This document shows, piece by piece, positions 43,939 to 55,423 of a stretch of DNA of 64,000 nucleotides. How positions within the stretch are numbered: the stretch's first letter is position 1; each line of letters starts with the position of its first letter. Both the position numbers and the translations under genes were made by a program. The notes beneath the pieces are model-generated. The model made no database searches and was not told the origin of the DNA. It worked only from the letters and a program-made list of their open reading frames with translations. The stretch is from Xenoacremonium recifei (Eukaryota; Ascomycota; Sordariomycetes; Hypocreales; Nectriaceae): positions 248,001 to 312,000 of the forward strand of contig WOFQ01000017.1 of the NCBI GenBank assembly GCA_012184525.1, given 5' to 3'.

Positions 43939-46900
43939 ATGGCTCTCCAAGAGTCCCTACTGAACCACGCTTCCGTGGAAAGGCAGGTAAACTAGAGCTT
44001 GTGGTTGGAAACACTGTCTAACTTTTGTCATAGGGGTCTCTGGCAACATCGAGTACAAGGCTTATCGACTTTCGTCGCGAAAGGATACTTGCACTTGGCA
44101 TGTGCAACTCTCTCCTGTCTGGTATTGTTCCTGCAGAGTTGTCTACGTTCGAAATGTCTTCGCATCAAACAAAAAGACAGTGCCAAAGGAATGGGTGTAC
44201 GCCCATGCCGACTGACTGGAATTCTGGCCTCTACGACTTTGCAACTTCTCCTAGCTACCGGAGCCTTGATCTGCGATGTTGTCCCAGTCTCGAACTATAA
44301 GTCATGGAAGCATTCTTCAGCGCTTGTCTATCTTATATTCCTGGGCTTTTTGAGGCTTGTGCTTCCCACAAGCCTTCATACAACTGCGTATCATCATCTT
44401 AACGCAGTTTCTGTAACTGTAACCATCCTTGAAACGGTGAGATATCTGTTGCCCCTCGGCGTGGTTGGGACACCACATGAAGTCTCGAGAGTAAACGTTC
44501 TACAACTTGCCTGCGAGGCATGTATCTGGGCTATCTCTTTCATATCTTCCCGAAACATGCTCCCTAGGAACGTCGATGATTTATCACTTCGTCCCGGTAG
44601 CGATGCAGCACCCGAGGAGACCTGCTCTTGGTACTCATACTACATCTCGTACGGATGGCTCACGCAACTCATACTGAAAGGATTTGCCAAAGATCTCAGC
44701 ATTAACGACCTTCCGTCGCTGCCTTCGTACGACTCTCCTTCATTATGGCTACGCCGTCTACGAAGTGCGCGAGCAGCGAAGATGAAGACGCTTCGAGCTC
44801 TTTGTTGGATCTTCCGACAAGACATCTTGACCATCATCCTTTGGGCCATTCTTACAGGGTGTATAGAGTATTTGGGCCCATTCTCTATGTATAACTTGTT
44901 GAGTTACTTAGAGGCATCGCGGTCCGGAAAGGCTAGTGGCGTTGTCCATCCATTTGTTTGGGTTGCACTGCTATTTGCTGGACCTATGCTTCGGTCTATA
45001 TGTTACCAACGCTCTATCTTCCTAAGTACCAGACTTCTTGTCCGCACCAAGGCGTTAATCATCCAAGAAGTCTACCAGAAAATTCTAACGTCCAGAGCAT
45101 CTGAGCGTCTCAATATCCCTCGCGATGGATACCAAGATGACTCTTTCAACCACAACCAAAAAGAGGATTACGAAAAAGAACCCCCGATCAAAACCGAGAG
45201 TCTCATGTCATATGATGCTGATGCAATCTCAAATACCACCGATGTATTCTACGCCTTCACTGCGAGCATGGTCTCCACAGCTGTGGCAATGACATTTTTG
45301 TACCAACTTCTGGGTTTCCCATCCTTGGTTGGCGTTCTGGTGCTCATCATTCTGACACCATTACCTGCTCTATTTTCGCGGCGAATCTCGCGGATGCACG
45401 GCGTTGTGATGAAGACTACGGATGCTCGCCTCTCTCTCATCGCGGAAAACCTTCGTTCCATCCGGACTCTCAAGTACTTCGGTTGGGTTCCTCTCGCTCA
45501 AAGCAACATCAAGAAAATTCGAACCGAAGAGCAACAGCGAATCTGGAGACGAAACATGTCATCCATGTTTGTAGCAATGACAGGTGACATGTTGTCCTTG
45601 GGAAGTCTCCTGGCAATGTTCTCGTCGCTCATCCTTTTCACTGATGTGCCGTTGCGTGCCCCAACCGCCTTCACGGCATTGGCGATCACCGAGACGTTGC
45701 GCTCTCAATACGTTTGGCTATCAAAGGTAGCTCAATGGGTCGCGCAGGGATATGAATCAATTCGGCGCGTCGATACATTCATGGAATCAGCTGTTGAAAA
45801 GGTAGCACACAAGTCAGGTCCGCCAGCATTTTCCAATGCTACTTTCAGCGTGTCATCTGAATGCAATTTCAAACTACAGGAATTGTCAGTAGCATTCCGT
45901 GAAGGACATCTGAATGTTGTGACGGGCCCGACCGGAAGTGGCAAAACGTCGATGCTACTCTCTCTGCTTGGGGAATCCATCCTCGAGTCAGGTGAAGCGA
46001 CTTGTCCGTCTGACGTTGCCTTTGTTCCACAAACATCATGGTTAGAAAACAGCACCATCCGTCAGAACATCCTGTTCTACAGCCCGTTCAACGAATCTCG
46101 TTACAACGAGGTTCTTCACGCATGCGATCTTGTAACGGATCTTCTACAGATGCCAAATGGCGATCTGACGCCTGTTGGAGAACGAGGGTGCTCTCTGTCT
46201 GGCGGGCAGAAGCAACGAGTTTCTCTTGCTCGGGCACTATACTCTGCAGCTTCCACGCTGCTGTTAGATGACGTTTTCTCTGCCCTGGACGCTCACACAA
46301 GCGCAGCTGTATATCGTCGCTGCTTTCAAGGCAGCTTGATGAAAAATCGAACTGTTATCTTGGTCACACATTTGGCCACCGCCATTGCAGATGCCAGTTT
46401 CCTGGTATCGCTCGACCATGGGAGAATTTCCGCATTGAGACAAGGCAGTGTTTCTGTGTCTGAAGAAAACTTTACAATGCCTTCCACGATGGAAAGTCTT
46501 GCCGTCTCTAGTTACCTCAAGCCCCAGTCACAGGTTCTTGATATGCAGATCATTGACAATGCGACGCCGTCAGAAACCTCGCTAGCACTTGTAGAGCCCA
46601 CAGCCTTCGAGCACAACGAAAGCCGAGCTTCTGGTCGTGTGCCGCGAAAGATGAGTAAGGAAAGCCCCATCTTATTGTTTCACATAAGCTCTAACATCGA
46701 TGCTCAAGTTTTGAAGTACATGTTTCTGTTTGGAGGGTACTCAGCGGCGTCACTTGCCATCTTCAGCGCTCTACTTGTGCAGGTGGCGTATTTCTCGATC
46801 ACACTTTGGTTGTCCATTTGGACGAGCTTTGCTACTCAAGACGACGAGGGATCACATGTGGTAACCTATCTTCTCATATACATGGGTACCGTAATTGCCT

Positions 46901-48538
46901 TCGTTTCTCTTCAACTACTCAACAACTTCACTTATCAGCGCGGGGGATGGCATGCGGCAAAGACTATGCATGAGAGATTAGTCAATTCCGTCCTGCAAGC
47001 ACCCCTAAGCTGGTTCGACCACACACCCATTGGCAACATTATCAACAGATTTGGCCTCGACATCCAGTCTCTGGATGCTGTGTTAGTCGATTGGCTTCGC
47101 ATGACCCTCGACAATGGGCTGAGATTCTTGCTTCGACTTGCGAGCATAGCGTCCATCATGCCGATATTTGCACTACCAGCCAGTTGTATTTGTCTTCTTG
47201 GTTTCATAACGGGAGAGCTGTACTCACGCGCGGAGATCTCGATCAAGAGACTTTGCTCTGTCAAGTTCTCGCCCGTCTTCTCCCACTTCAGTGACACTGT
47301 TGCTGGAATGCCCGTTATTAGAGGCCGACACCTGATGGTCAATGTCTTTCAAGACCTGCTAGCTGACAAGATCACCGCGTATATGCGAGCCTGTGAGGCC
47401 CAGTTCAATTGCAACCGATGGGTCTCGATTAGATCAGACTTCTGCGCTGCCACAATCGCAGTTTCAGCAGGATGCATTGCATATTACAAGTCAGGCTCAG
47501 CAAGTCTTGTTGGTTTCTCATTGACCAACGCGATAGGCCTGAGCCAGACAATCCTGACGCTGGTACGGAACATGAATGAATTGGAGGTCGAATTGAACTC
47601 GTTCCAGCGAGTTTCTGAATACACGTCATTGGAACCGGAAGAGGCTCCGGTGGGACCAGGAAAAGCCCTCCCCTCTATCCCAGCTGCTTGGCCCTCGTCT
47701 GGAAAGATCGAGTTCAAGAATGCTTGTGTTCGTTATGCCAACGAAGGGCCCGATGTTCTACACAATATTAATCTTACCGTCCGGTCTGGTGAGCGATTTG
47801 CTCTCATCGGCCGAACAGGGAGTGGGAAGAGTACGCTCGGCCTGTCCCTCCTGCGCTCGACACAAATTTCTTCCGGAGAAATTGTTCTGGATGGAATGGC
47901 AATTCGCGACATTCCGCTCCAACGTCTCCGCACAAGCATTAGTCTTATCCCCCAGGAGACCATGCTGTTCTCCGGAGATGTCAGATCCAACTTGGATCCA
48001 GCTGGAGAGTTAGGAGACTCAGAGCTCCAGTCGATTCTTGATTTATGCAATGAGACTTTGACATATACTGACATGAGCGGGACAAGTCGTTCCAAGCTGA
48101 AGCTTTACGCTCATACCCCAGTGATAAATGGCGGCGAAAACTTCAGCAACGGCCAGAAACAAATAATCGGTCTTGCTCGTGCCATTTGCCGACGGTCTAA
48201 GGTCATCATCATGGACGAAGCAACTGCCTCGGTCGACAATAACACCGAGATGAACATGCAAAAATTGATTCGCACCGAATTCTGTGGCTCGAGTATTATC
48301 ACAATCGCGCATCGTCTGAGAACCATCATGAACTATGACCGCGTTGCCGTCATGGCCGCGGGAAAGATTCAAGAGTAAGTTCTTAACCTCTTCCAACAAA
48401 AATGGGAAGAATAGAATCGTGCTAATAATCAGCAGAATGGGTTCTCCCTTGGACTTGATTCAGGTTAAGGGTGCTTTTTGGGAAATGCTTAGACAGAGCG
48501 GGGAATATGATGAGCTGGTGGCACTGGCACAAAAATAG
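43939..48538 (+). CDS. ABC transporter, subfamily C (MRP-like), 5' end unresolved
   Basis: The main frame runs to 48374 and a last exon (48436-48538) ends it after a 61-base intron. From the first in-frame ATG at 44191 the protein has 1428 residues; coding-like sequence extends upstream to 44034. Order is TMD0 (four or five helices), TMD1, NBD1, TMD2, NBD2. NBD1 has GPTGSGKTS, LSGGQKQRVSLARAL and LLLDDVFSALD; NBD2 has GRTGSGKST, a divergent FSNGQKQIIGLARAI signature and VIIMDEATASVD. These pumps use ATP to export conjugates, drugs or metabolites. A good start and intron (ATG 43939, intron 43987-44033) join in the wrong frame by one base, so the N-terminus may be shifted, truncated or spliced differently. 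Confidence 0.85.
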
Positions 48539-49184
48539 ATGCAAAGAAGAAAGTGGTCTAAAATTAATAGGCTTGTTGGGCATATTGTCATGCTCTTTAT
48601 GAAGCGTCCCGGGTGAACGTCAGCGGCCTTTAGATAATTCGTGCTATAGCCTCTAAGTCGTACGGCGGCCTCCAACCGACGGCTTTTAGCCATGGCTTAA
48701 TTGGATTCAGGCCACGTCTCATCTTTATTTCTGGAGACTAAATCCGTCATAGGCTTCCTGAATAAATGAGCCAAGCGTAAGGTACGGAATATTTCTTCTA
48801 AATCTTTGTCCGAGAAGTCCGCGATTACGCCTCGTGGCTTGATCTCCACTTTTGTTAACTCGATCCTTCTGGGCTAATTCATTCTCTCTTCTGGGCCATT
48901 TGAGCTGCGCTACTGGGATTCGGTCCCGAGCCTTAACTAAAGAACAGTATCTCGTTGATAGAGATACCCGCACAGGGCCGAGTTGTCAACTCTCGGATGG
49001 ACACAACAGAGCGATACCGACTTGTGATTGACTATGCACTTTTGCAGATATTTAAGCTTCGCCAGCTCCCTGTCTCGTAGTTTTTGTTTTCTCAACGACC
49101 TCTACTTCTATCCTCGCGCGTCTAATCGTTCTGCACGTAATTCATTTCTACTCCATTTTACCAACTACATACCAACATTTCACA
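48539..49184. other. Intergenic, 646 bases
   Basis: Between the ABC transporter and the flavin monooxygenase, same strand. The last 150 bases are pyrimidine-rich, as in fungal promoters. No other gene was seen. Confidence 0.4.
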
Positions 49185-50504
49185 ATGGCCACCAAAACTA
49201 TCACTGCCAATGTATTGATCATTGGCGGTGGCCTCGGAGGCCTTGCCTTGGCCCAAGGCCTTCGTAATGCTGAACCCAAAGTTTCCTGTCATGTTTTCGA
49301 ACGTGACGCCTCTTCAGCATTCCGCAGCCAAGGCTACCGACTCCGCATCACTCCTGATGGAGCTGCTGCCCTTCAGAAGCTGCTCCCTTCTCATCTCTGG
49401 GATACCTTCGAAGCAACATGCTCCCCTGCCCCTGTTGGGCCTGGCTTCATGATCGATGCTTGTACCGGGGAAAAGGCCGAATGGGCCAAGATGCCCACTC
49501 CTAAAGCTGGAGAACGGCCGCTCCCGCAATTCATGAAGGGTAAATCCTACAACGCAGACCGTGCAGTGCTCAGACAAGTACTACTTCGCGACATGGACGA
49601 CTGCATTTCCTTTAGCAAGCAGTTCGCGGACTACGAGACACATTCCGACGGCACAGTGACCGTGAATTTTGCGGATGGCACCTCAGCAACGGGTCAGGTA
49701 CTGATTGGGGCTGATGGTGTGCGTTCGTCACTCCGTCGCCAGCTTCTGCCAAATCTCAGGGTTCTCGATACTGAAGGACGCGCAGTATTTGGGAAGACTG
49801 TCTGGACCCCTGAACTAGCCGAGCGTATGCCTCCCCAATTCTCCGAGGGTGCATGCATGGTTGCCGAGAGTCAAGGAAGAAATGTCAGGATGCTCGTAGA
49901 CTTCATGAAGTTCGATCACGAGGCTGCTGCTAAATGTGGTGCTGAGGATCTGCTACCACCAGACTATGTCTACTGGGTCCTTTGTTTCCGAAAGGATGCC
50001 TATGTCGGAGACGAAACCCTGCTGCACAATCTTACTCACGAACCGTCGAAACGAATCTCTTTGCAACTGGCGGATTCTTGGCACAAAAAGGTTCAAGCCC
50101 TTTTCGAAAACCAACAAGACGGATCTTCGTCTACCCTAGTCTTTCTGACTTGCACCCCGGAGGAATTTATCAGCCAGTGGGAAGGTACCGAAGGCCCTGG
50201 AGAAGAACCAGGGTCTGTTACGCTTCTTAGTGGCCCTGTTACGCTTCTTGGAGACGCCGCTCATCCCATGACGCCAGTCGGGGCAGTGGGTGCTAACTCG
50301 GCCTTTGAGGAAGCCGCAGACCTTTGCAAGGGCCTGAAAAAGGTTTATGCAGAGTCTGGGGCCTGGAAGAAGCTTGACGCGCTTATGGCATATCAGGGCC
50401 TGATGTGCAAGAGGGGCGAAGTTACGATCAAGAGCAGCATTGACGGCGGGCAGCACTTTTACGGACTACGACCCGTGACAGAGCTGAAGCCAGCTGAGAT
50501 TTAG
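49185..50504 (+). CDS. FAD-dependent aromatic-ring-type monooxygenase (salicylate-hydroxylase-like)
   Basis: One uninterrupted frame of 439 residues. Class A flavoprotein hydroxylase motifs are present: VLIIGGGLGGLALAQGL for the FAD ADP part, GADGVRSSLRR (the DG motif), and GDAAHPMTPVGAVGANSAFEEA (the GD motif contacting the FAD ribose). These NAD(P)H-dependent enzymes hydroxylate phenolic or polyketide-like substrates in the cytosol, as in degradation or tailoring. A duplicated stretch just before the GD motif reads VTLLSGPVTLLGD, arising from a near-exact 21-base repeat. The ABC-C pump and Zn2Cys6 factor upstream suggest detoxification or a small metabolite pathway, although no backbone synthase is near. 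Confidence 0.92.
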   Translation: MATKTITANVLIIGGGLGGLALAQGLRNAEPKVSCHVFERDASSAFRSQGYRLRITPDGAAALQKLLPSHLWDTFEATCSPAPVGPGFMIDACTGEKAEWAKMPTPKAGERPLPQFMKGKSYNADRAVLRQVLLRDMDDCISFSKQFADYETHSDGTVTVNFADGTSATGQVLIGADGVRSSLRRQLLPNLRVLDTEGRAVFGKTVWTPELAERMPPQFSEGACMVAESQGRNVRMLVDFMKFDHEAAAKCGAEDLLPPDYVYWVLCFRKDAYVGDETLLHNLTHEPSKRISLQLADSWHKKVQALFENQQDGSSSTLVFLTCTPEEFISQWEGTEGPGEEPGSVTLLSGPVTLLGDAAHPMTPVGAVGANSAFEEAADLCKGLKKVYAESGAWKKLDALMAYQGLMCKRGEVTIKSSIDGGQHFYGLRPVTELKPAEI

Positions 50505-50986
50505 ACAAACAGGCCGAAAAGCCGTGCTCCGATGCTTAACTTTGGATCCTTCACCCCGTTTCAAGGCTATCCACGGTCAGGCGCACAATCTCCACTTCTC
50601 AACGTGTGATTAGATAGATAGAAATAGATTTGTTGTTCCAGGAGTACAGAAGTCCCTAAATGAAACCAATTCCACTCATCCACAGGATTAGCGCTTATTT
50701 TTAAAGCTCTGAGTTCCCTGATTCTGCGCTATAGACCCGAGTATAAGTACAAAATCCCCCACGCTCGAAATTTGTGCCCAAAAGGAACCAGCAACTTCTC
50801 CCCCGCGCTTGTTCTCCGCCTCGATTCCCGGTCAGCCACGATCCGGTCCCGAAAGCCAATGCGAATATTCTAAAAATTAGAACTTCAATTCCGATTGTCG
50901 TTAGCTTTGCCCTCCCCCATAACTTGGTGGAGAAATTAATTGAAATCGCCCTTCACAGGCAATCCGAAGATTGCTCAGCTTAGGAC
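50505..50986. other. Intergenic, 482 bases
   Basis: No gene-like frame, RNA or repeat of note between the monooxygenase and the membrane-protein pseudogene. Confidence 0.4.
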
Positions 50987-53147
50987 ATGGGAAGGCTACA
51001 GGATGATGGCTCCGCCAATCCTCGCATCACAGTTTCAACCCAACCTGTTAAATCTCGGACGTTAACTATACCTCGACATGTCGATCCACGCCATCCATAC
51101 TCAAGGAAGATCCTCTTTATGTTCTTTAGCATGGGTGCTGGAGTAGCCTGTGCGCTCGGCCAACACTTCTTCTACTCGCGCCTCGACGGTCAACCTCCTC
51201 CAAACACGGCATGGGGAGCATGGGGGGTCTCGAAACAAAAGGTCAATATTGCCATCGGAAACACTTTGGCGTTTTTCGCCAAGGCATTTCTCGCGACGGC
51301 TATTGCAAGTGGACACGACCAGATCAGTTGGAGAGCGCTTCGAAGGCGGCCTCGAGAAATTGGCTTGATCGATACATTGTTTGCATCTCGTGATGATTGA
51401 ATGAGCGCGTTGAATGTCCGTCTCTGGGTCGATATGCCCTTTGCAACTGTTCTCCTTTTCCTGTTCTGGTACGTCCCAATCTGGTCTTTGATAACACGGC
51501 TTTTGACACCTGAACAGGATTCTCCAACTCGTCCCTCTAATTACACCTTCCTCCCTCACCATCACACTTGCATGGTACAACACGACCCAGTCCACGCGAG
51601 TCCCGCAAGCCGATTTCACAAGCATGAACTTTGCTACAATCTATGTGACAACGTCAGATCTATTTGAGGTCCAAACACAGTCGGACTGGGACCAAACCCA
51701 GCTTGAATACTTGAAGCCATCATACTCGGTTCAAAAGTCCGTTCAGGGTTCTCTCATCTCGAACACGATTTTGCCGATATCTGCGCCTTCTTTGAACTCT
51801 TCATGGACATTAGACTTCCATGGGCCCGCGATCGAGAGCAAAATCCTCAACAACACGGACGGCAATCGACTTCGCCATAGGATACTCACACGGTACGCAG
51901 AAGCTTAGACCCATGGTGCCATCGGTCCGTGGATGACCTATCTCTGTTGGCTTCCTGATGGAACCGATGGAGCTGTAAACAGCAGTCTTCCATTTACACC
52001 TGGTGCAAACTACACCTACACTCCTCGACTGACGCTCAATGGAGGAAGCCCTATGACCTTCTACATGATGGTTTTACCGACAGACTCGCCCCCCGACCCA
52101 CACATGAACATTACTGTCCCTCAGATCGTCGACTACATGGAAAATAGTACAACAGTCTGGCAGGTCCAACTACAAAATGTCTCTTATACGGTGACTTTAG
52201 CTACCCAAACGGGAATCAGGAGATCTCTCTCAAGGCATCAGACCCTATTAACGGCGTTAACTACACTGCTGGCTATCATACCTTCATTGACACAACGGAT
52301 ACGTCGTATAATCTGAACCTCTCAGAGATCACGCTGAACCGGACGGCAGTTGAAGGCTTGGCCTATCAATCTGTCTTTGATGCATTCTCCGCAATGCTGA
52401 TTGGGAATATCACCATCGAAAGTGGCAGCGTCGGAGACGGTGTTGCATTGAACCTCGACTTGCGAACAAATATGCCATTGACCCCGCTGATCCAAGCCAA
52501 AGAGTTAGCCCCAGCCTCGGACGCCATTGCCGCACAGAGCTCATATTTAGGTAATATCGTCTGGGATGGGAAAAGCCTAAGCCAAAATGAAACAACAACG
52601 AAGTTTGTCTCAGACTTGCTGACAGAGATGTTCCACAATGTCACCTTTAGCTTAATGAACGAAGCTACGTTGAAGTAAGTCTATCTTCAGAAAGTTCTTT
52701 CATCCTTCAAGTTCGAGGAACTTTTTTTGACTGGACTTAAACAGCCCGAACTATTCATCCCCGTATGCTCCATCAGATGTCGAAATCCAGAAATGGACTT
52801 CCCAGAGCGTCTACGAGTACTCGGCCAGCACACTCTGGGCAACATATTCAGTCGCCGTGGCGATTACTCTGTTCAGTGTGATCGTGGGAATCATCGTCGT
52901 TGCACAAACTGAGGCATCATACACCAGCCAATTCTCAACATTTATCAGGATCGCCCAAGGCCTCCATGTTCCTGGCCGGGTCGCTCCTGAGGACATGGAT
53001 GGCAAAGACCCTCTGCCTAATTATCTCAAAACTATGATCGTACGATTTCCTCAAGATGACATGCTGATGCAGAGTCGGGTCATGATGGACGAGAGAGAAC
53101 CAGATTCAGCAGGCGCCCATTTCCTGCATGGCGATTCAGACAAGTGA
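50987..53147 (+). pseudogene. Large multi-pass membrane/ectodomain protein, broken
   Basis: Exons 50987-51468, 51518-52674 and 52745-53147 can be joined by good introns into a chain of about 675 codons. It has an N-terminal membrane part (FMFFSMGAGVACALGQHFFYS, ATVLLFLFW), a long N-glycosylated outer domain, and a last helix near the C-terminus (AVAITLFSVIVGIIVVAQT). This layout recurs in an uncharacterised fungal membrane-protein family. Three lesions interrupt it: TGA at 51398-51400, TAG at 51906-51908 (both with the same frame continuing after them), and a one-base loss in the T run at 52196-52198 where the frame changes. Sequence quality on each side remains protein-like, so decay is recent. 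Function unknown. Confidence 0.75.
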
Positions 53148-53636
53148 TTCTGAGGTATAACGTTGGCCTGATAAATCGGAGCTACTACAACGCACACCAG
53201 TTCAATAGAGTTCATTACAAAGTTCAACGAGGATTTGGGCATAAATTTGGCTTCGACTGGCTCAATAAATCTCGAGAATTTCTTCTAGTTCGAGTCACTC
53301 ACTACCCAAACAATGGAAATGCCATAAGTCCTTAGTCAAAGGTAACTAGGATCGTATTACTGCTCACCAGATTAGACGGAGAACGTATGTAAAAAAAAAA
53401 AAGAAAGAAAAAGAAAGAAAAAAAAAAAGCTTGAGGGGATCTCAAGTTTGCTGCTGGAGGGACTCTGTCTGTAATGTCTACGATATCTTGGGACGATTCA
53501 GTGGGCCTTTCCCAACATCATGCACTCTAAGAACCAGGAGTTGAAAAATGTTAGACATGGGACTAGATACATGCCAAGTAGAACTATCCGTGTTCATTCA
53601 GTCGCAATAATCTGAAGTAAAATAACCAGATACATC
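53148..53636. other. Intergenic, 489 bases, with purine tract
   Basis: Convergent 3' regions of the membrane-protein pseudogene and the SDR. The only notable item is the A/G tract listed separately. Confidence 0.4.
53391..53428 (+). repeat. Low-complexity A/G tract
   Basis: A 38-base run made almost wholly of A with four scattered G, partly as GAAA units. It lies between two convergent genes; it may vary in length between strains and is prone to assembly error. Confidence 0.85.
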
Positions 53637-54867
53637 TTAGAATGAGAATGTCTGTCTAACAAGTTTCTCACTCACGGCCCAAAGTGTTTCCGCATCAATC
53701 TTATCCCTGGCCCAACTCTGAATGATCTTGGGCTCCATAACCTGGCTATCAGTAAGATGACATCCGTTGAGCTCTAAATTCCAAAATGTGTCAGTACCCG
53801 AAATATCACCATTGAGCATTTGACATAGCTACAGGCAAGCCATTTGGGCTTGAGAGAGGTATTATGCTTCTATCAGGTTTAAGTAGTCAAACTCACCAGC
53901 AGCATCCAAACTCGGGTGAAAGGCACCAAAGACGTGAGTTGCAACACCTTCGGAAGGTGTCTTAAATTGATGTGGTTTATCCCAAAACGACTTGTAACCA
54001 AGGGTACGGTCTAGTTGGACTTCATTTTGAGTTATGTCAGTGAGAGCAGCCACCTTAATGCCGATTCTGTGTACTAACCGAACTCTCCAAAGTCCTCCAT
54101 CTGCAAGTCCCTGCCAAGGCCAGTTGTAGCGATGATACCTGGGTGCAAGCTGACGGAAACCACCCCCTTCTTTCCAAACTTTTGTGCTAAAGCTACCGAA
54201 AACAGCATATTGGCCGATTTGGACTGCCCGTAAGCAACCCAGCGATTATAGCTCTTGCCCTCCTATTTAAGGGTGAAAATAGTTAGTTACTAATCAGTGT
54301 CACGAAAGGCATTGTCGTGTCAAGGGCCCTTACATCGAAGTTCCAGTCCTCAAACCGAGGGGGTCCAAAACGGAAACCGTTACTTGTCACATTGACAATT
54401 CTGATCGGCTGGCCCCTCGCCAGTATTTTCGGCAGCAAGAGATTAGTCAAGAGGAAATGGCCGATATGGTTCGTTGCGAATTGGCTTTCGATGCCATCCA
54501 CCGATTTGGAGAAGGGAGGGGCCATAATCCCAGCGTTGTTGACGAGGATGTCAATGTCCTCTCCAAGAGAGTCGATCTCCTTAGCTGCCGTTTTGACTTG
54601 GCTCAAGGACGCCAGGTTCAACTCAACAGCATGCGTGCGAACAGCTGGCGCAACAGCGGCGATTGATTCGGCTGTCTTTTGAGCCTTAGCCAGGCTACGA
54701 GTTGCTAGAATAATACAAGATGGGCCATATGGAGCAATTGTAGTGGCGAAGATTGCACCGAGTCCATTTGGGCTTGCGCCTGTAACAAGGATGGTCTTGC
54801 CAGCGATTTGAGACTGGCAATCCGTAGCAATCTCGTCTGCTGTGGTTTTGTCGTTGTAGGATGACAT
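53637..54867 (-). CDS. SDR, retinol-dehydrogenase/WW-domain-oxidoreductase-like
   Basis: Four exons (54867-54334, 54262-54079, 54019-53897, 53773-53637) with introns of 71, 59 and 123 bases give 325 residues. The cofactor motif is TGASPNGLGA, followed by ATRSLAKA (Arg after the second strand favours NADP(H)), NNAGIM, an Asn/Ser pair in VNVTSNGF, the YGQSK active site and LHPGIIATTGL. The C-terminus WAVSEKLVRQTF is typical of the large fungal group with this extended tail. It should reduce or oxidise a carbonyl/alcohol substrate, which is not identifiable. It is divergent from the AT-hook factor at 55424. The 123-base intron is longer than its neighbours but restores the conserved end. Confidence 0.88.
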
Positions 54868-55423
54868 GTTGTTCAGATGGAATATGTCCTAGCTTTCAAG
54901 TTCAGGGAGTAATGATAGAGATGAAGGAGTTGATCTTGGGATAGTGATGGAATTGAATGCAGCGAGCGAGGGAACAAGCATGCATCCCATGCCGTGCTTT
55001 TATATCCTTCATGCCACCAGACTTTCCTGGATGACACAAGGGGAGAAAGACTCGGGGTTTCCTATGCATATCTCCGTGTGTCCGGACTACTATGAATCTG
55101 GCTGAAATTATCATCGTTTCTATCCCGATCTGATCCACGACCCAGGAGGTTACGGAAGAGTTGCCTCGAAACCTGGGTCGCAAATACATCACGATTGGCT
55201 AGCCGCGTCCGCAAGAATGGGGTTTCTGTTTTGGGTCAAATTTTTCGTTTTCTCAATTCCGTTAGCCGGTCCACATCATTGGAAAACGCCCACATGGACG
55301 ATTTGTAAGCTCGTAAATCGAGGTTGTCCAAGATGATGCCACTAAGAAGAAAGCAGCAGAATATAACCCACCACACTTTCCTTATCGAACTTGTACTCTG
55401 TTACGCCTTAGAAGCATTAGACT
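54868..55423. other. Divergent intergenic region, SDR and AT-hook factor
   Basis: The 556 bases lie between two outward-facing start codons. No other gene or repeat was identified; shared control of SDR and regulator is possible from orientation only. Confidence 0.4.

Noticed and set aside
51380..51420. A short intron to remove the TGA at 51398 in the membrane-protein gene
   Set aside because: The frame and family-like sequence continue directly across the stop, and no GT-AG pair of workable length surrounds it.
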